Origin: Porphyromonadaceae bacterium UBA7180
Lineage (GTDB): Bacteria; Bacteroidota; Bacteroidia; Bacteroidales; Muribaculaceae
Reading direction: 5' to 3'
DNA length: 18,796 bases
NCBI GenBank assembly: GCA_002491165.1
Contig: DKVK01000101.1
Location: 23,664 to 42,459, forward strand
This document shows, piece after piece, positions 6,808 to 15,542 of the stretch (positions within the stretch are counted from its first letter, which is position 1; every line of letters begins with the position of its first letter). Made by a program: the position numbers and the translations under genes. The notes beneath the pieces are model-generated. The model was given only the letters and a program-made list of their open reading frames with translations, searched no databases and had not been told where the DNA came from.

Positions 6808-8646
6808 TCATACTTGCTGGAGGTTTACGAGCTTGGTGTACAGGCCGCCGAGGGCTATGAGCTCTTCGTGGGTACCGCGTTCCACTATACGGCCGTTGTC
6901 CATCACGCAGATGAGGTCGGCGCCGGAGATGGTGCTGAGACGGTGGGCAATGACTATGGTGGTGCGGTTTTCCATAAGTCGCTCAAGGGCTTCCTGCACG
7001 AGGCGTTCGCTCTCGGTGTCGAGGGCGGAGGTGGCTTCGTCGAGGATAAGCACCGGAGGGTTCTTGAGTATGGCGCGCGCTATGGAGATGCGTTGCCGCT
7101 GGCCTCCGGAAAGGCGGCAGCCGCGGTCGCCGATGTTTGTCCGGTAACCGTCCGGCGTTGCCATGATGAAGTCATGGGCGTTGGCTATCTTGGCAGCCTC
7201 TATCACCTGCTCTTCGGTGACCCCCTCCATTCCGAAGGTGATGTTGTTATAGAAGGAGTCGTTGAAAAGGATGGCCTCCTGGTTGACGTTGCCCATCAGG
7301 GAACGTAGCTCCGAGACACGCAGCGCGCGCACATCCACGCCGTCGACCTTCACCGTTCCTCCCTGCACGTCCCAGAAACGGGGCACGAGGTCGACGAGCG
7401 TCGACTTTCCGGAGCCGGAGCGCCCGACGATGGCCACCGTGGAGCCGGCCGGGACGGTGAGCGACACGTTGTCTATGACCTTGCGGTCGCCGTCGTAGCT
7501 GAACGTCACGGCGTCGAACTCTATGGTGCAGGCACCCCCTTCGGTTTCAGGGAGGTCGGTGGGTCGTTCCGGGTCTTTGATGGGGTTGTCGGCCAGCAGG
7601 ATAGCGTCGATGCGCTGCATGGCGGCCATACCTTTCTGTATGGTATATGTGGCTTTAGAGAGGTCCTTGGCGGGGTTGATGATGCTGTAGAATATCACCA
7701 TGTAGAGGATGAACGTCGGGGCGTCGATGCCGGAGTGGCCCGAGAGAATCAGCGAGCCGCCGAACCATAGCACGATGGCGATGGCCGTGGTTCCGAGGAA
7801 CTCGCTCATGGGGTGCGCCAGCTGGTTGCGCCGCGCTATGGAGTTGGAGAGGCGGAAGAACTCCTGCGTTTCGTCGCGGAACTTACCCTCCATGTGGCGC
7901 TCGGCGTTGAAGGCCTTGATGACGCGCAGGCCGCCTATCGACTCTTCAGCGGTCGAAAGGATGGTGCCGAACATCTGCTGCGCCTTCAGCGACTTGCGTT
8001 TCAGCGACTTGCCTATGCGCCCCATCACCAGTCCGGCCACGGGGAGCAGCACGAGCACGAAGATGGTGAGCTGCCACGAGAAGAAAATCATGGTGCCCAG
8101 ATATACGATGATGAGGATGGGGTTCTTGAAAAGCATGTCGAGACTCGACATTACGGACGCCTCCACCTCCTGGACGTCGCCCGAGAGGCGCGCCATGACG
8201 TCGCCCTTGCGCGTGTCGGAGAAGAAACCGATGGGGAGCGAGAGTATCTTCCGGTACATCTGGTTGCGCACGTCACGCACCACTCCGTTGCGCAGCGGAA
8301 TCATGAAGTACATGCCGCCGTAAGCGGCTCCGGTCTTGAGCGCGGTCATCACCACCAGGGCCAGCGAGAGCAGTGCCAGCGCCACGGAGGCGCCGTGGTC
8401 TTCGATGGCAACCTGCACGTAATAGTAGAAGTTGTTGAAAACAACCTCCTTGAAGCCCCCCTGACCAAATGCCATGTAGTGGTACACGGTGTTGTCGATG
8501 CCGAATAGCATCTTGAGGATGGGCATTATGAAGGCGAAGGAGAAGACGGTGAGGAAGGCGGTGAGCAGGTTGAAGAGTACACTGAGGGCCACATAGCCTC
8601 GGTAAGGCCACGCGAACCGGCGTATCAACGAGAAAAAGTCCTTCAT
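6808..8646 (-). CDS. MsbA-type ABC exporter (fused membrane and ATPase domains)
   Basis: A 612-residue half-transporter of the MsbA/lipid and multidrug exporter group; a homodimer would flip lipid or export hydrophobic substrates across the inner membrane. The transmembrane domain occupies about 1-330, with hydrophobic helices near 18-45, 88-110, 172-206 and 285-325. The nucleotide-binding domain runs from 375 to 612 and is complete: Walker A GRSGSGKST (408-416), Q-loop NQE (455-457), signature LSGGQRQR (512-519), Walker B VLILDE (532-537), D-loop SALD and switch H568. It lies between tonB and purN on the same strand, 54 bases after the tonB stop. The substrate cannot be told from sequence; an lpxL-like gene elsewhere in the window makes lipid A a reasonable but unproven guess. 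Confidence 0.93.
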   Translation of the reverse strand: MKDFFSLIRRFAWPYRGYVALSVLFNLLTAFLTVFSFAFIMPILKMLFGIDNTVYHYMAFGQGGFKEVVFNNFYYYVQVAIEDHGASVALALLSLALVVMTALKTGAAYGGMYFMIPLRNGVVRDVRNQMYRKILSLPIGFFSDTRKGDVMARLSGDVQEVEASVMSSLDMLFKNPILIIVYLGTMIFFSWQLTIFVLVLLPVAGLVMGRIGKSLKRKSLKAQQMFGTILSTAEESIGGLRVIKAFNAERHMEGKFRDETQEFFRLSNSIARRNQLAHPMSEFLGTTAIAIVLWFGGSLILSGHSGIDAPTFILYMVIFYSIINPAKDLSKATYTIQKGMAAMQRIDAILLADNPIKDPERPTDLPETEGGACTIEFDAVTFSYDGDRKVIDNVSLTVPAGSTVAIVGRSGSGKSTLVDLVPRFWDVQGGTVKVDGVDVRALRVSELRSLMGNVNQEAILFNDSFYNNITFGMEGVTEEQVIEAAKIANAHDFIMATPDGYRTNIGDRGCRLSGGQRQRISIARAILKNPPVLILDEATSALDTESERLVQEALERLMENRTTIVIAHRLSTISGADLICVMDNGRIVERGTHEELIALGGLYTKLVNLQQV

Positions 8647-8700
8647 TCTATAATCTAAGGCGGCATTACATCCCCCGGGGGGACGGTGTGCGACCGGGTT

Positions 8701-9459
8701 TTACATTTTGGGAGTGATGGTGAAGGTGATAACACCTGCCACGGTGCCGGCGCCCTTCATGGGGGTCCATCTGGCGTGGCGGGCGGCCTGCTCGCAGGCG
8801 GTGCGGAGATACTGCGCGGCACCGCCGGTGGCGTGGGCCGAAACTACGTTTCCGGCCTCGTTGATGGTGACGTTCACGCTGATGACCACCCTCTGCTTGA
8901 GGGCGACGTCAGGTTTGGGGCAACCGAGCATGGAGCGTCCGCGCGACGAGCCGCTTACGCTTGCAGTCCCCGTGCCGCCTGTGCCGGTGCCGCCCGGCTT
9001 GCCGCCCACGGCGCCGTTCTTGCCGCTGAAAGCGTTGGCCACTTTGCTGGTGACTTTCGAATCGGGCTTGTCGGTCTTCTTCGGGGGCACCACCTTGACG
9101 GGGCTTTCCTTGGTCTGCGTCACCGGCATGGGGCGCTGCACGGGCGGTTGCCTGGTGTTCTCGCCGTTGACCACCACCTTATTGTTCTCCACCGGGGCAG
9201 GTTCGGGCTCGCCCTGCTCCGTCGGGGCTTCCTCCTGTTGCTCCGCGCTGTTGTCGATGTCCGGCTCGCCGGGATCTTCGACTATCGGAAGCGGCTCGAT
9301 GAAGTATTCCTCGTCGGGCTGTATTTCGGGCGTGGAACTCTCTGCGAGGGCCTGTCGGTCGAAGGTCATTCCCCCGACGAAGAGGCCCACGAGTATCAGT
9401 GCCGTGAGCAATGCCGTTATTATACCGGCCACGAGCCGGTCGTTCTGTTGTTGCTTCAT
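8701..9459 (-). CDS. tonB: Energy transducer TonB
   Basis: A 252-residue protein with an N-terminal membrane anchor (about 10-30), then a long periplasmic Glu/Pro-rich and Lys/Pro-rich stretch (45-135), a Gly/Thr linker (147-170) and a C-terminal TonB-type domain (about 176-252). That last domain has VISVNVTINEAGNV, RHARWTP and AGVITFTITPK. It would pass proton-motive energy from ExbB/ExbD to outer-membrane receptors. Two cysteines in the C-terminal region (C180, C222) could form a disulfide. It starts 3 bases after the exbD stop, so the two are surely translated from one mRNA. The C-terminus is more diverged than E. coli TonB, so a TolA-like partner role is the alternative. Confidence 0.85.
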   Translation of the reverse strand: MKQQQNDRLVAGIITALLTALILVGLFVGGMTFDRQALAESSTPEIQPDEEYFIEPLPIVEDPGEPDIDNSAEQQEEAPTEQGEPEPAPVENNKVVVNGENTRQPPVQRPMPVTQTKESPVKVVPPKKTDKPDSKVTSKVANAFSGKNGAVGGKPGGTGTGGTGTASVSGSSRGRSMLGCPKPDVALKQRVVISVNVTINEAGNVVSAHATGGAAQYLRTACEQAARHARWTPMKGAGTVAGVITFTITPKM

Positions 9460-9462
9460 TTG

Positions 9463-9954
9463 TTACTTGTTGTTCTCCGGCTTGGAGGTTGGTTCGGCCG
9501 GGGCGTCGTCAGCCACGGGAGCAGTCTGGTCGGCGCGTGTGGAGAGCACCATCTTGAGTTTGGCGCGGGCCGCCATGTCGAGGATTTCCACCACGTCGCC
9601 GTAAGGGAGCGAGCGGTCGGCATACAGCGCCACGGCGCGCAGCGAGTCTTGCTGTTGCACGAGTTTCAGCGACGACATGAGCTCCTCCCGGCTCACCGTC
9701 TTGGGCTGGTTGAGGGTGCCGGTGGAGTCGTTGCGGTCAATGACGAGGTGCAGCTTCCCCACGGAGTCGAGGTACACCTCGGTGAGGGGTTTGAGCTGCG
9801 TGGTCTCGGCGCTCTGCGGCAGGTTCACCTCTATGGCGCCCGGGAATATGATGGTCGAGGTCACCATGAAGAAGATGAGCAGCAGGAAGATGACGTCGGT
9901 CATCGAAGACATCGAGAAGGTGTCGAGCGATTTGAACTGGGGTTTGAAAGCCAT
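9463..9954 (-). CDS. exbD: ExbD/TolR family biopolymer transporter
   Basis: A 163-residue protein with a single membrane helix after a short cytoplasmic tail: SMTDVIFLLLIFFM (residues 17-30), carrying the conserved membrane aspartate (D20) needed for proton coupling. The rest is a periplasmic domain with NLPQSAET and, near the end, VALYADRSLPYGDVVEIL, typical of ExbD/TolR. It lies between exbB (7-base gap) and tonB (3-base gap). The C-terminal tail is Ala/Pro-rich. It acts in the inner membrane as part of the ExbB-ExbD motor. Confidence 0.92.
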   Translation of the reverse strand: MAFKPQFKSLDTFSMSSMTDVIFLLLIFFMVTSTIIFPGAIEVNLPQSAETTQLKPLTEVYLDSVGKLHLVIDRNDSTGTLNQPKTVSREELMSSLKLVQQQDSLRAVALYADRSLPYGDVVEILDMAARAKLKMVLSTRADQTAPVADDAPAEPTSKPENNK

Positions 9955-9961
9955 TTTCCTT

Positions 9962-10609
9962 TTAGCTTGCGGGCTCGTTGAGCATATCCATAAATTCCAT
10001 GGTGTCGGCCTCGAGTTGGGTCATGACACGGTTCACTCTCGAAACCAAGTAGTTGTAGGCGAACAGGGCGGCGATGCCGACCACCAGACCGGCCACCGTG
10101 GTGACGAGGGCCTGGTATATGCCCGACGAGAGCACGGTGATGTTGGCGCTCTGGCCGGCGGCGGCGAGGGCGAAGAAGGCCTGTATCATGCCGACCACCG
10201 TTCCTAGGAAGCCGAGCATCGGGGCGCCGGCGGCGGTGGTGGAGAGCCATGTGAAGCCGCGGCCGAGTTTAGACACCTCGATGTTGCCGGTGTTCTCAAT
10301 GGCGGCCAGGACGTCGCTGACGGGGCGGCCGATGCGCGTGAGCCCCTTGAGGATGAGGCGCGAAGCCGGGGTGTTGGTGCTCTTGCAGAGGTCTTCGGCG
10401 CCCTTGAGGTTGCCTTGGTGCACATAGTTGCGTATGTTGGCCATGAAGGTCTTGTCGGTCTTCGAGGCGCGGCCTACGGCTATGCAACGTTCAATGAATA
10501 TGTAGATGCTGACTATGAGGAGCAACGCAAGGGGAATCATGAGGTAGCCCCCGTCCATTGTGAGCGACCACAGAGACAGCGTTTCTTGTGCGGCGGGTAC
10601 GGTTTCCAT
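9962..10609 (-). CDS. exbB: ExbB/TolQ/MotA family proton channel
   Basis: A 215-residue inner-membrane protein with three hydrophobic regions: about 21-40, then 115-140 (STTAAGAPMLGFLGTVVGMI, the family's most conserved block) and 160-185 (ALVTTVAGLVVGIAALFAYN). A cytoplasmic helical region (45-105) separates the first two. Together with ExbD it forms the proton-driven motor that powers TonB. It is the first gene of the exbB-exbD-tonB cluster, 81 bases after pdxJ, and a terminator-like hairpin lies between. Length is at the short end of normal for the family. Confidence 0.93.
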   Translation of the reverse strand: METVPAAQETLSLWSLTMDGGYLMIPLALLLIVSIYIFIERCIAVGRASKTDKTFMANIRNYVHQGNLKGAEDLCKSTNTPASRLILKGLTRIGRPVSDVLAAIENTGNIEVSKLGRGFTWLSTTAAGAPMLGFLGTVVGMIQAFFALAAAGQSANITVLSSGIYQALVTTVAGLVVGIAALFAYNYLVSRVNRVMTQLEADTMEFMDMLNEPAS

Positions 10610-10644
10610 TTCTTAATGTGTATGTGTTATGTATGTTATTATTT

Positions 10645-10680
10645 CAAAAAAGGTCTCGTTGTCTTAAAAACGTGACAACG
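10645..10680 (-). terminator. Terminator after pdxJ
   Basis: On the minus strand, CGTTGTC and GACAACG (10657-10663 with 10674-10680) form a 7-base-pair stem around a 10-base loop. Five bases later comes a run of T residues (the A-run at 10646-10651 on the plus strand). It lies between the pdxJ stop and the exbB start, so exbB probably has its own promoter, although none matched the consensus well. Confidence 0.55.
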
Positions 10681-10690
10681 GGGCGGTTTC

Positions 10691-11404
10691 TTATTTCAGG
10701 AGGTCGAGATATGAGGAGATAGTCTTCTCGATGCCGAGGTATAGGGCGTCGGAGATGATGGCGTGGCCTATGCTCACCTCGTCGAGATAGGGCATCATGG
10801 AGTGGAAGAACGAGAGGTTACGGAGGTTGAGGTCGTGCCCGGCGTTTACCCCCAGGCGGCAGTTGTGGGCCGCCTGCGAGGCTTCCACGAAGGGCGCCAC
10901 GGCGGCTTCGCGGTCGATCTCGTAATTGTCGGCATACGGTTTGGTGTAAAGCTCCACGCGGTCGGCGCCGGCCTGTGCCGCACGCTCTATCTGCAGTTTG
11001 TCGGGCGCCACGAAGATGGAGACGCGCACCGGGATGCGGTGCAGGCGCTCCACCACCTGCGTGAGGAAACGGAAGTTGGCGTTGACGTCCCATCCGGCCG
11101 ACGACGTCAGCACATCAGGTGCGTCGGGGACCAGCGTCACCTGTGCCGGCTTCACCTTCTCCACGAGCTGCAGGAAGTCATCCGAGGGGTAGCCTTCTAT
11201 GTTGAACTCGGTGGAGAGGATCGGTGCCAGGCCGTGGACGTCGCTGCGGCGTATGTGCCGCTCGTCGGGGCGGGGATGCACCGTTATACCCTGCGCGCCG
11301 AAGCGCTCGCAGTCTTTTGCAAACTTTAACACATCGGGCACATTTTCTCCCCTTGCGTTGCGCAAGGTGGCCACTTTATTGATGTTGACACTAAGTCGGG
11401 TCAT
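10691..11404 (-). CDS. pdxJ: Pyridoxine 5'-phosphate synthase
   Basis: A 237-residue protein of the PdxJ family, which condenses 1-deoxyxylulose 5-phosphate with 3-amino-2-oxopropyl phosphate to make pyridoxine 5'-phosphate, the last ring-closing step of the DXP-dependent B6 pathway. It has the N-terminal LSVNINKVATLRNARG, the phosphate/active-site block TVHPRPDERHI (H43, R45, H50), FNIEG (E70), TLVPD, and the C-terminal GVNAGHDLN (H190) and EVSIGHAIISDAL phosphate-binding loop. Length is normal and all these residues fit an active enzyme. It is divergent from the nadK cluster across a 211-base gap, an arrangement common in Bacteroidales. Confidence 0.97.
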   Translation of the reverse strand: MTRLSVNINKVATLRNARGENVPDVLKFAKDCERFGAQGITVHPRPDERHIRRSDVHGLAPILSTEFNIEGYPSDDFLQLVEKVKPAQVTLVPDAPDVLTSSAGWDVNANFRFLTQVVERLHRIPVRVSIFVAPDKLQIERAAQAGADRVELYTKPYADNYEIDREAAVAPFVEASQAAHNCRLGVNAGHDLNLRNLSFFHSMMPYLDEVSIGHAIISDALYLGIEKTISSYLDLLK

Positions 11405-11475
11405 AAGAGAACCAAGATATAAAAAACGTTAAAACCGTGAAGAATAATGTTAAAGTAACATTTCTTCCAACTTTT

Positions 11476-11508
11476 TATGGATATTCGGCTCAAAATTTGT
11501 AACTTTGA
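11476..11508 (+). promoter_or_regulatory. Possible promoter for the CBS-like/nadK cluster
   Basis: TAACTTTG at 11500-11507 matches the Bacteroidetes -7 element TAnnTTTG exactly. The -33 position holds only TATG (11476-11479, 20-base spacing), a three-of-four match to TTTG. Transcription would start near 11513 and leave a leader of about 100 bases before the ATG at 11616. The leader contains a weak aagcg/cgctt hairpin. Confidence 0.42.
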
Positions 11509-11615
11509 AGCGCGTTATAAAATAAGGGGAAGCGCCGTAAGACGCTTTCATGTGCAAAAGTAGAAAAAATATCTGACATTTACACATCGGGAAACGAAAA
11601 ATTTAAAGGCAAGAT

Positions 11616-12119
11616 ATGACAGCAATGGACCTCATAACCCTCCGGGACGACCTCCAGCCGCACCCGGGACGCCCGAAAGTCAGCAGCGGGAGCACCCTCT
11701 ACGAGATACTTCCGCGCATGGCCGAGTCGGCCGACTGTACCGTCGACGTTACGCGCGACGGCCTCACGGTGGGATGCATCGACGCCCCGGCGGCGATACG
11801 AGCGCTGTCTGAAACTTTCACCCGCAGCGACGAGGCCTCCGTGCTGACGGTGGAATGCGCGCGCGAAGACTATTCCGCTTCCCTGCTGGCCCACGCCGTG
11901 GAGGATGTGGATGCCCACCTGCTCAACCTCAGCGTAATGCCCGCCGACGGTGGCCGACTCAACGTGTCGCTGCGCATAGGACACCGCGACCCGCAGGCCG
12001 CCATCCACTCCCTGGAGCGATACGGCTTCAACGTGACCGAAGCATACGCCGGGTCCCACGCCTCGCCGACGGCCCTCGACGAGCGACTGGCCGCCCTGCA
12101 AGTTTTTCTTAACGTCTGA
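11616..12119 (+). CDS. Shortened CBS/ACT-type protein upstream of NAD kinase
   Basis: A 167-residue protein. In Bacteroidales the gene beside nadK usually encodes a protein of about 220 residues with two CBS repeats and a C-terminal ACT-like domain (from memory). Here the N-terminus (MTAMDLI) and the C-terminal ACT-like part (about 74-145: VLTVECAREDYSASLLAHAV, LLNLSVMP, LNVSLRIGHRDPQAAIHSLERYGF) resemble that family. The CBS pair appears reduced to one degenerate half (about 27-69: TLYEILPRMAES, VDVTRDGLTVGCI). It is therefore unlikely to bind adenosyl ligands in the usual way. Its stop lies 6 bases before nadK, so the two are translationally linked. GC content and codon choice match the core genes. 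Family assignment rests on remembered patterns and context; function unknown. Confidence 0.7.
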   Translation: MTAMDLITLRDDLQPHPGRPKVSSGSTLYEILPRMAESADCTVDVTRDGLTVGCIDAPAAIRALSETFTRSDEASVLTVECAREDYSASLLAHAVEDVDAHLLNLSVMPADGGRLNVSLRIGHRDPQAAIHSLERYGFNVTEAYAGSHASPTALDERLAALQVFLNV

Positions 12120-12125
12120 AGTTCA

Positions 12126-13004
12126 ATGAAAGAGGAAGACCACCGACACCGCACCCTTGCCGTGATAGGCAACACATACCAGGACGGACACCTCCGCCTG
12201 CTCCAACGCCTGCTGCGGCTGCTCCACGACAACGGGTTCCGACTCACCGTGCAACGCGAGTTTTACCTGTATCTGGAAGAGCGCACGGTCATCTTCCCCG
12301 AAGGCACCTACGCCGCGGAGCGGCTACCCGCCGACTGCGAGGCGGCAATCAGCATAGGCGGCGACGGCACCTTCCTCCACGCAGCCGAGTGGGTGGGCGA
12401 CTCCGGCATCCCCGTCGTGGGCGTCAACACCGGCCACCTCGGCTATCTGTCACACTTCACGCTCGACGACATGGACACGCTGGCCCGCTCCCTGCGCGAC
12501 GGCACCCTGCGCCGGGAACGCCGCACGCTGCTGCGCCTGAAAATGCCCGGCGGAGAGTCGCGCTACGCCCTCAACGAAGTCGCAATCCTCAAGGACGAGA
12601 CCTCCTCGATGATTCATATCCACACCGACCTGGACGGCATCTTCCTGGCCGACTACAGCGCCGACGGCCTCATCATAGCCACCCCAACCGGCTCTACGGG
12701 CTACAACATGTCCGCCGGCGGCCCGTTGCTCCAGCCCGTCATGGACGCCATGGTCATCACCCCCGTGGCGCCGCACTCCCTGACACAGCGTCCCCTGGTG
12801 GTATCCGGCGGCAGCCGCGTAACCGCCACCACCGAGTCGCGCTCCAGCCTCTACCGCGTATCGGTGGACGGCAGCTCCTTCACCCTTCCCGAAGGCTCCA
12901 CCATCGAGATTTGCCGCGCACCCTACTGCCTCAACATACTGACGCGCCCCGACGGCGACTTCGCCTCCACACTGCGCCACAAACTCACCTGGGCAACCCC
13001 CTGA
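12126..13004 (+). CDS. nadK: NAD kinase
   Basis: A 292-residue enzyme that phosphorylates NAD to NADP in the cytoplasm. The ATP/NAD-binding GGDGT motif is at 78-82 (D80 catalytic), followed by GVNTGHLGYLS (99-109), the NE motif ALNEVAI (N150, E151), and TPTGSTGYNMSAGGP (186-200), where the usual GSTAY reads GSTGY. Length is typical. The start ATG follows the CBS-like gene by 6 bases. The 820-residue gene follows after 66 bases without an evident terminator, so all three may share a transcript. Confidence 0.97.
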   Translation: MKEEDHRHRTLAVIGNTYQDGHLRLLQRLLRLLHDNGFRLTVQREFYLYLEERTVIFPEGTYAAERLPADCEAAISIGGDGTFLHAAEWVGDSGIPVVGVNTGHLGYLSHFTLDDMDTLARSLRDGTLRRERRTLLRLKMPGGESRYALNEVAILKDETSSMIHIHTDLDGIFLADYSADGLIIATPTGSTGYNMSAGGPLLQPVMDAMVITPVAPHSLTQRPLVVSGGSRVTATTESRSSLYRVSVDGSSFTLPEGSTIEICRAPYCLNILTRPDGDFASTLRHKLTWATP

Positions 13005-13070
13005 CAGCTCCCCTCACCCCTATAAACTAAATAAACATCTAATTATTAGAACTTTAAAATATCAAAACCG

Positions 13071-15533
13071 ATGGCCAACAACCAACCGCAATTCTGGCTC
13101 CAGGTCAGGAAAGACTACATTTTGGAGAATTTTGATTCCCTGCTGAGTTATCTGAAAAATTACTCATACACGGCAGACGATGACCATCCCGACTACAATT
13201 CTACATTGAAATGCATGACGGAACTGTCGGAAGACATCGCCGCGAAAATCAACGGAACCCCTTATTACCAGCCTCTTGAACTCGACTACGAACCACGCGA
13301 CATCCTGCGCCTCTTCTGCGCCACCATCCTGGCGTCGGAGAAGAGCGGCCACACGCCGCGCAAGGTGATAGCCGCACTGGTGGACGTATTCGTCAAAAGC
13401 GGGGTGAACTGCAAGGAGCCCGAGCTGCTGAAACTATACGACATAACGCTGCGCAACCTGCTTGGCTACCGCCTGGTGAGCTGCGGCTTCTCCTGGAGCG
13501 ACCTCACATCCGCTTTCAGCCTCGAAATCCTGCTCATCAAGTTCACCAATTCCCGTTTCCTGAAGCCGGACAACTCCCCCGGACGCTTCATAGAGCATCA
13601 GGGACTCTTCCTGGTTCCACCCGAGGGTCTGCCCGTCATCGCACCCTTCAACCGACACTTCTTCATCACCGGCGACCACCGTCCCCAAATCACCCTCCAG
13701 GACTTCATGCAGGTGCAGGTGCCCGACAGCGAATATGAAAAGAGTCCCGACTTCGAGGCCCTCTATTCCATAACGCGCAGCATCCTCTCGGCGCAGGAAC
13801 AGATGAAGGAGTCGCCGCGCATCACCCCGAAGCGCTATGACAAAGGGAACGAAATCCTCATCCGCATCAAGGAGAAGAACGGCTACCGCGTGATAGCGGA
13901 GACCGTGGACCCGGCATACGAACGCGTCAGCGGCAAGGTGCTTCTCAACATACGCGACAAGCGCGTGGCGAAAGTGCGCGTAATAGAACGGCTGAAAACC
14001 GGCGACTTCCTGATGGCACGCCTGTCCGGCGACCCAGGCTTCACCTTCCAGATCGAAGACAGTTTCGAGAACTTCTACCGCCGGTTCGTGGCGCAGTATG
14101 CCGACCACGAGTGCCGAGCCGTCTTCTCCAAAGACTATATGGGGGGCTCCGAATGGATTACCGAAGAGGGATTCCGCGTCAGCATCGACGACAGCAAGTA
14201 TGACACCCTGGATTTTGACCAGCAGGAGGCCATCAACGAGGCGAAGGAGAACGGCAACTCCATAGAACTGCGCCTCTATAAACAGCCGCCGCGCATGGAC
14301 CGTCCCTCCTTCTTCGTCTACGCCGACGTGGCCGAAGATGTGGCCGACACCCTGGACCGCCCATTCCGCGCCGACGAAGCCACGGCCGGACTCTTCGACT
14401 ACTGGCTGAAGACCGTGGGCGAAAAGAGCGAGGAAATGATGGCCAAAGCGCTCGCCAACAGCGGTTTCCAGGTAGCCGACCCGCAACTTTGCGCACCCAT
14501 TATATCCATACTCGCCGCTGTGGTGGGCATCGGCCTGTCGTCCTGCCGCCTGCGGCTCGAATATCTCACTGCCCTGGCCATGCTGGCCAAAATCCTGGAC
14601 CGCACCAAGGAACTGGCTTACATTGACCACGAACGCCGCTTCCTCCACCAGCAGGTGCACTTCGCCCAGAACCGCGACCTCAAACCGCTGACCCACAACG
14701 CCGTGCTCGACGGCAACCCCGAGGTGGAACGCCGCGAGAAGATAATCGAAACCCTCCGCGGCTATAAGAAACAGCAGATCAGCACCGGATTGCGCCCCGC
14801 CTTTTCAAACACCATAACCGAACAGGAGGACGCCCTCGAAAAGATATCCACCCTCGTCGAAGCCTCCAACAGCCTCGTGGGAATCATCGACAACCTCGAA
14901 CTCAACAACATCAAGCAGGCAATAGCGCGCACCCTCTCCATCGAAGACGAATACGTCTCGATACTCGACGACCGCACCTTCTACGGGTCGGAAAGCATCT
15001 CGCTGGAGTTCAAGACCTCCATAGTCTATCCCCCGGCCAACCGTCGCCGTTTCGCCTCGGCCGTCGCCGACCCGGATATGCAGAAATGGGCCGTTCTCAA
15101 GACGGTGTGCGGATTCCTCAACTCCCGCTCCGGCGGAGAACTGCTACTCGGCGTCAACGACGCCGGCTACGCCGTGGGGCTAGAAAACGACATCGCCAAA
15201 CTTTGCGAACTCAAGTACATCTCAACGCCCGACATAGACCATTACCGCACCTACCTGCAGTATCTGCTCGACGTCTCGTTCAAGGAAAGTGACAAGGACG
15301 TTGCACCGGAAGAAATCACACGTCCGAACATCGACTACCTGCCGGAGAAGAACGCCGAAGGACTCACCATCATGCGCATCAAGATAAAGCCCTACACGCG
15401 CAACGTGGTGGAACTCGCCGCCCCGGCCGATCAGCGCCCGAAGGGGGTGGAAGCCGGCTACGTGCGCCGTTCCGGCCGCACGGTCCCCATTTCCAACGCC
15501 CTCCGCGCCGAAATCCTCTCCTACAAAGACTAA
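13071..15533 (+). CDS. Large protein with C-terminal AlbA_2/Schlafen-type domain
   Basis: An 820-residue cytoplasmic-looking protein without signal peptide or clear membrane segments. Residues 1-250 are mixed helical and unrecognised. About 255-345 and 365-440 look beta-rich (for example GNEILIRIKEKNGYRVI), perhaps small barrel domains. About 470-625 is helical with an LRLEYLTALAMLAKIL stretch. Residues 635-820 match the AlbA_2/Schlafen DNA/RNA-binding fold: ESISLEFK (641-648), then VCGFLNSRSGGELLLGVND (residue 697 is the Asp). The spacing E641-E646 plus D697 matches the three acidic residues of nuclease-active Schlafen proteins, although the insert between is longer than in mammalian SLFN13. 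GC-rich codon use matches the core genes, so it does not look recently acquired. No ATPase motif was seen. Nucleic-acid binding is likely; nuclease activity is inference. Confidence 0.8.
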   Translation: MANNQPQFWLQVRKDYILENFDSLLSYLKNYSYTADDDHPDYNSTLKCMTELSEDIAAKINGTPYYQPLELDYEPRDILRLFCATILASEKSGHTPRKVIAALVDVFVKSGVNCKEPELLKLYDITLRNLLGYRLVSCGFSWSDLTSAFSLEILLIKFTNSRFLKPDNSPGRFIEHQGLFLVPPEGLPVIAPFNRHFFITGDHRPQITLQDFMQVQVPDSEYEKSPDFEALYSITRSILSAQEQMKESPRITPKRYDKGNEILIRIKEKNGYRVIAETVDPAYERVSGKVLLNIRDKRVAKVRVIERLKTGDFLMARLSGDPGFTFQIEDSFENFYRRFVAQYADHECRAVFSKDYMGGSEWITEEGFRVSIDDSKYDTLDFDQQEAINEAKENGNSIELRLYKQPPRMDRPSFFVYADVAEDVADTLDRPFRADEATAGLFDYWLKTVGEKSEEMMAKALANSGFQVADPQLCAPIISILAAVVGIGLSSCRLRLEYLTALAMLAKILDRTKELAYIDHERRFLHQQVHFAQNRDLKPLTHNAVLDGNPEVERREKIIETLRGYKKQQISTGLRPAFSNTITEQEDALEKISTLVEASNSLVGIIDNLELNNIKQAIARTLSIEDEYVSILDDRTFYGSESISLEFKTSIVYPPANRRRFASAVADPDMQKWAVLKTVCGFLNSRSGGELLLGVNDAGYAVGLENDIAKLCELKYISTPDIDHYRTYLQYLLDVSFKESDKDVAPEEITRPNIDYLPEKNAEGLTIMRIKIKPYTRNVVELAAPADQRPKGVEAGYVRRSGRTVPISNALRAEILSYKD

Positions 15534-15542
15534 CCGCCACAT

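Noticed and set aside
8686..9981. Open frame of 431 codons on the plus strand across tonB and exbD
   Set aside because: It is antisense to two well-supported genes, and its composition is typical of a shadow frame.
13434..14696. Open frame of 420 codons on the minus strand inside the Schlafen-domain gene
   Set aside because: It is antisense to a gene with recognisable domain motifs, with no motif of its own and no plausible start context.
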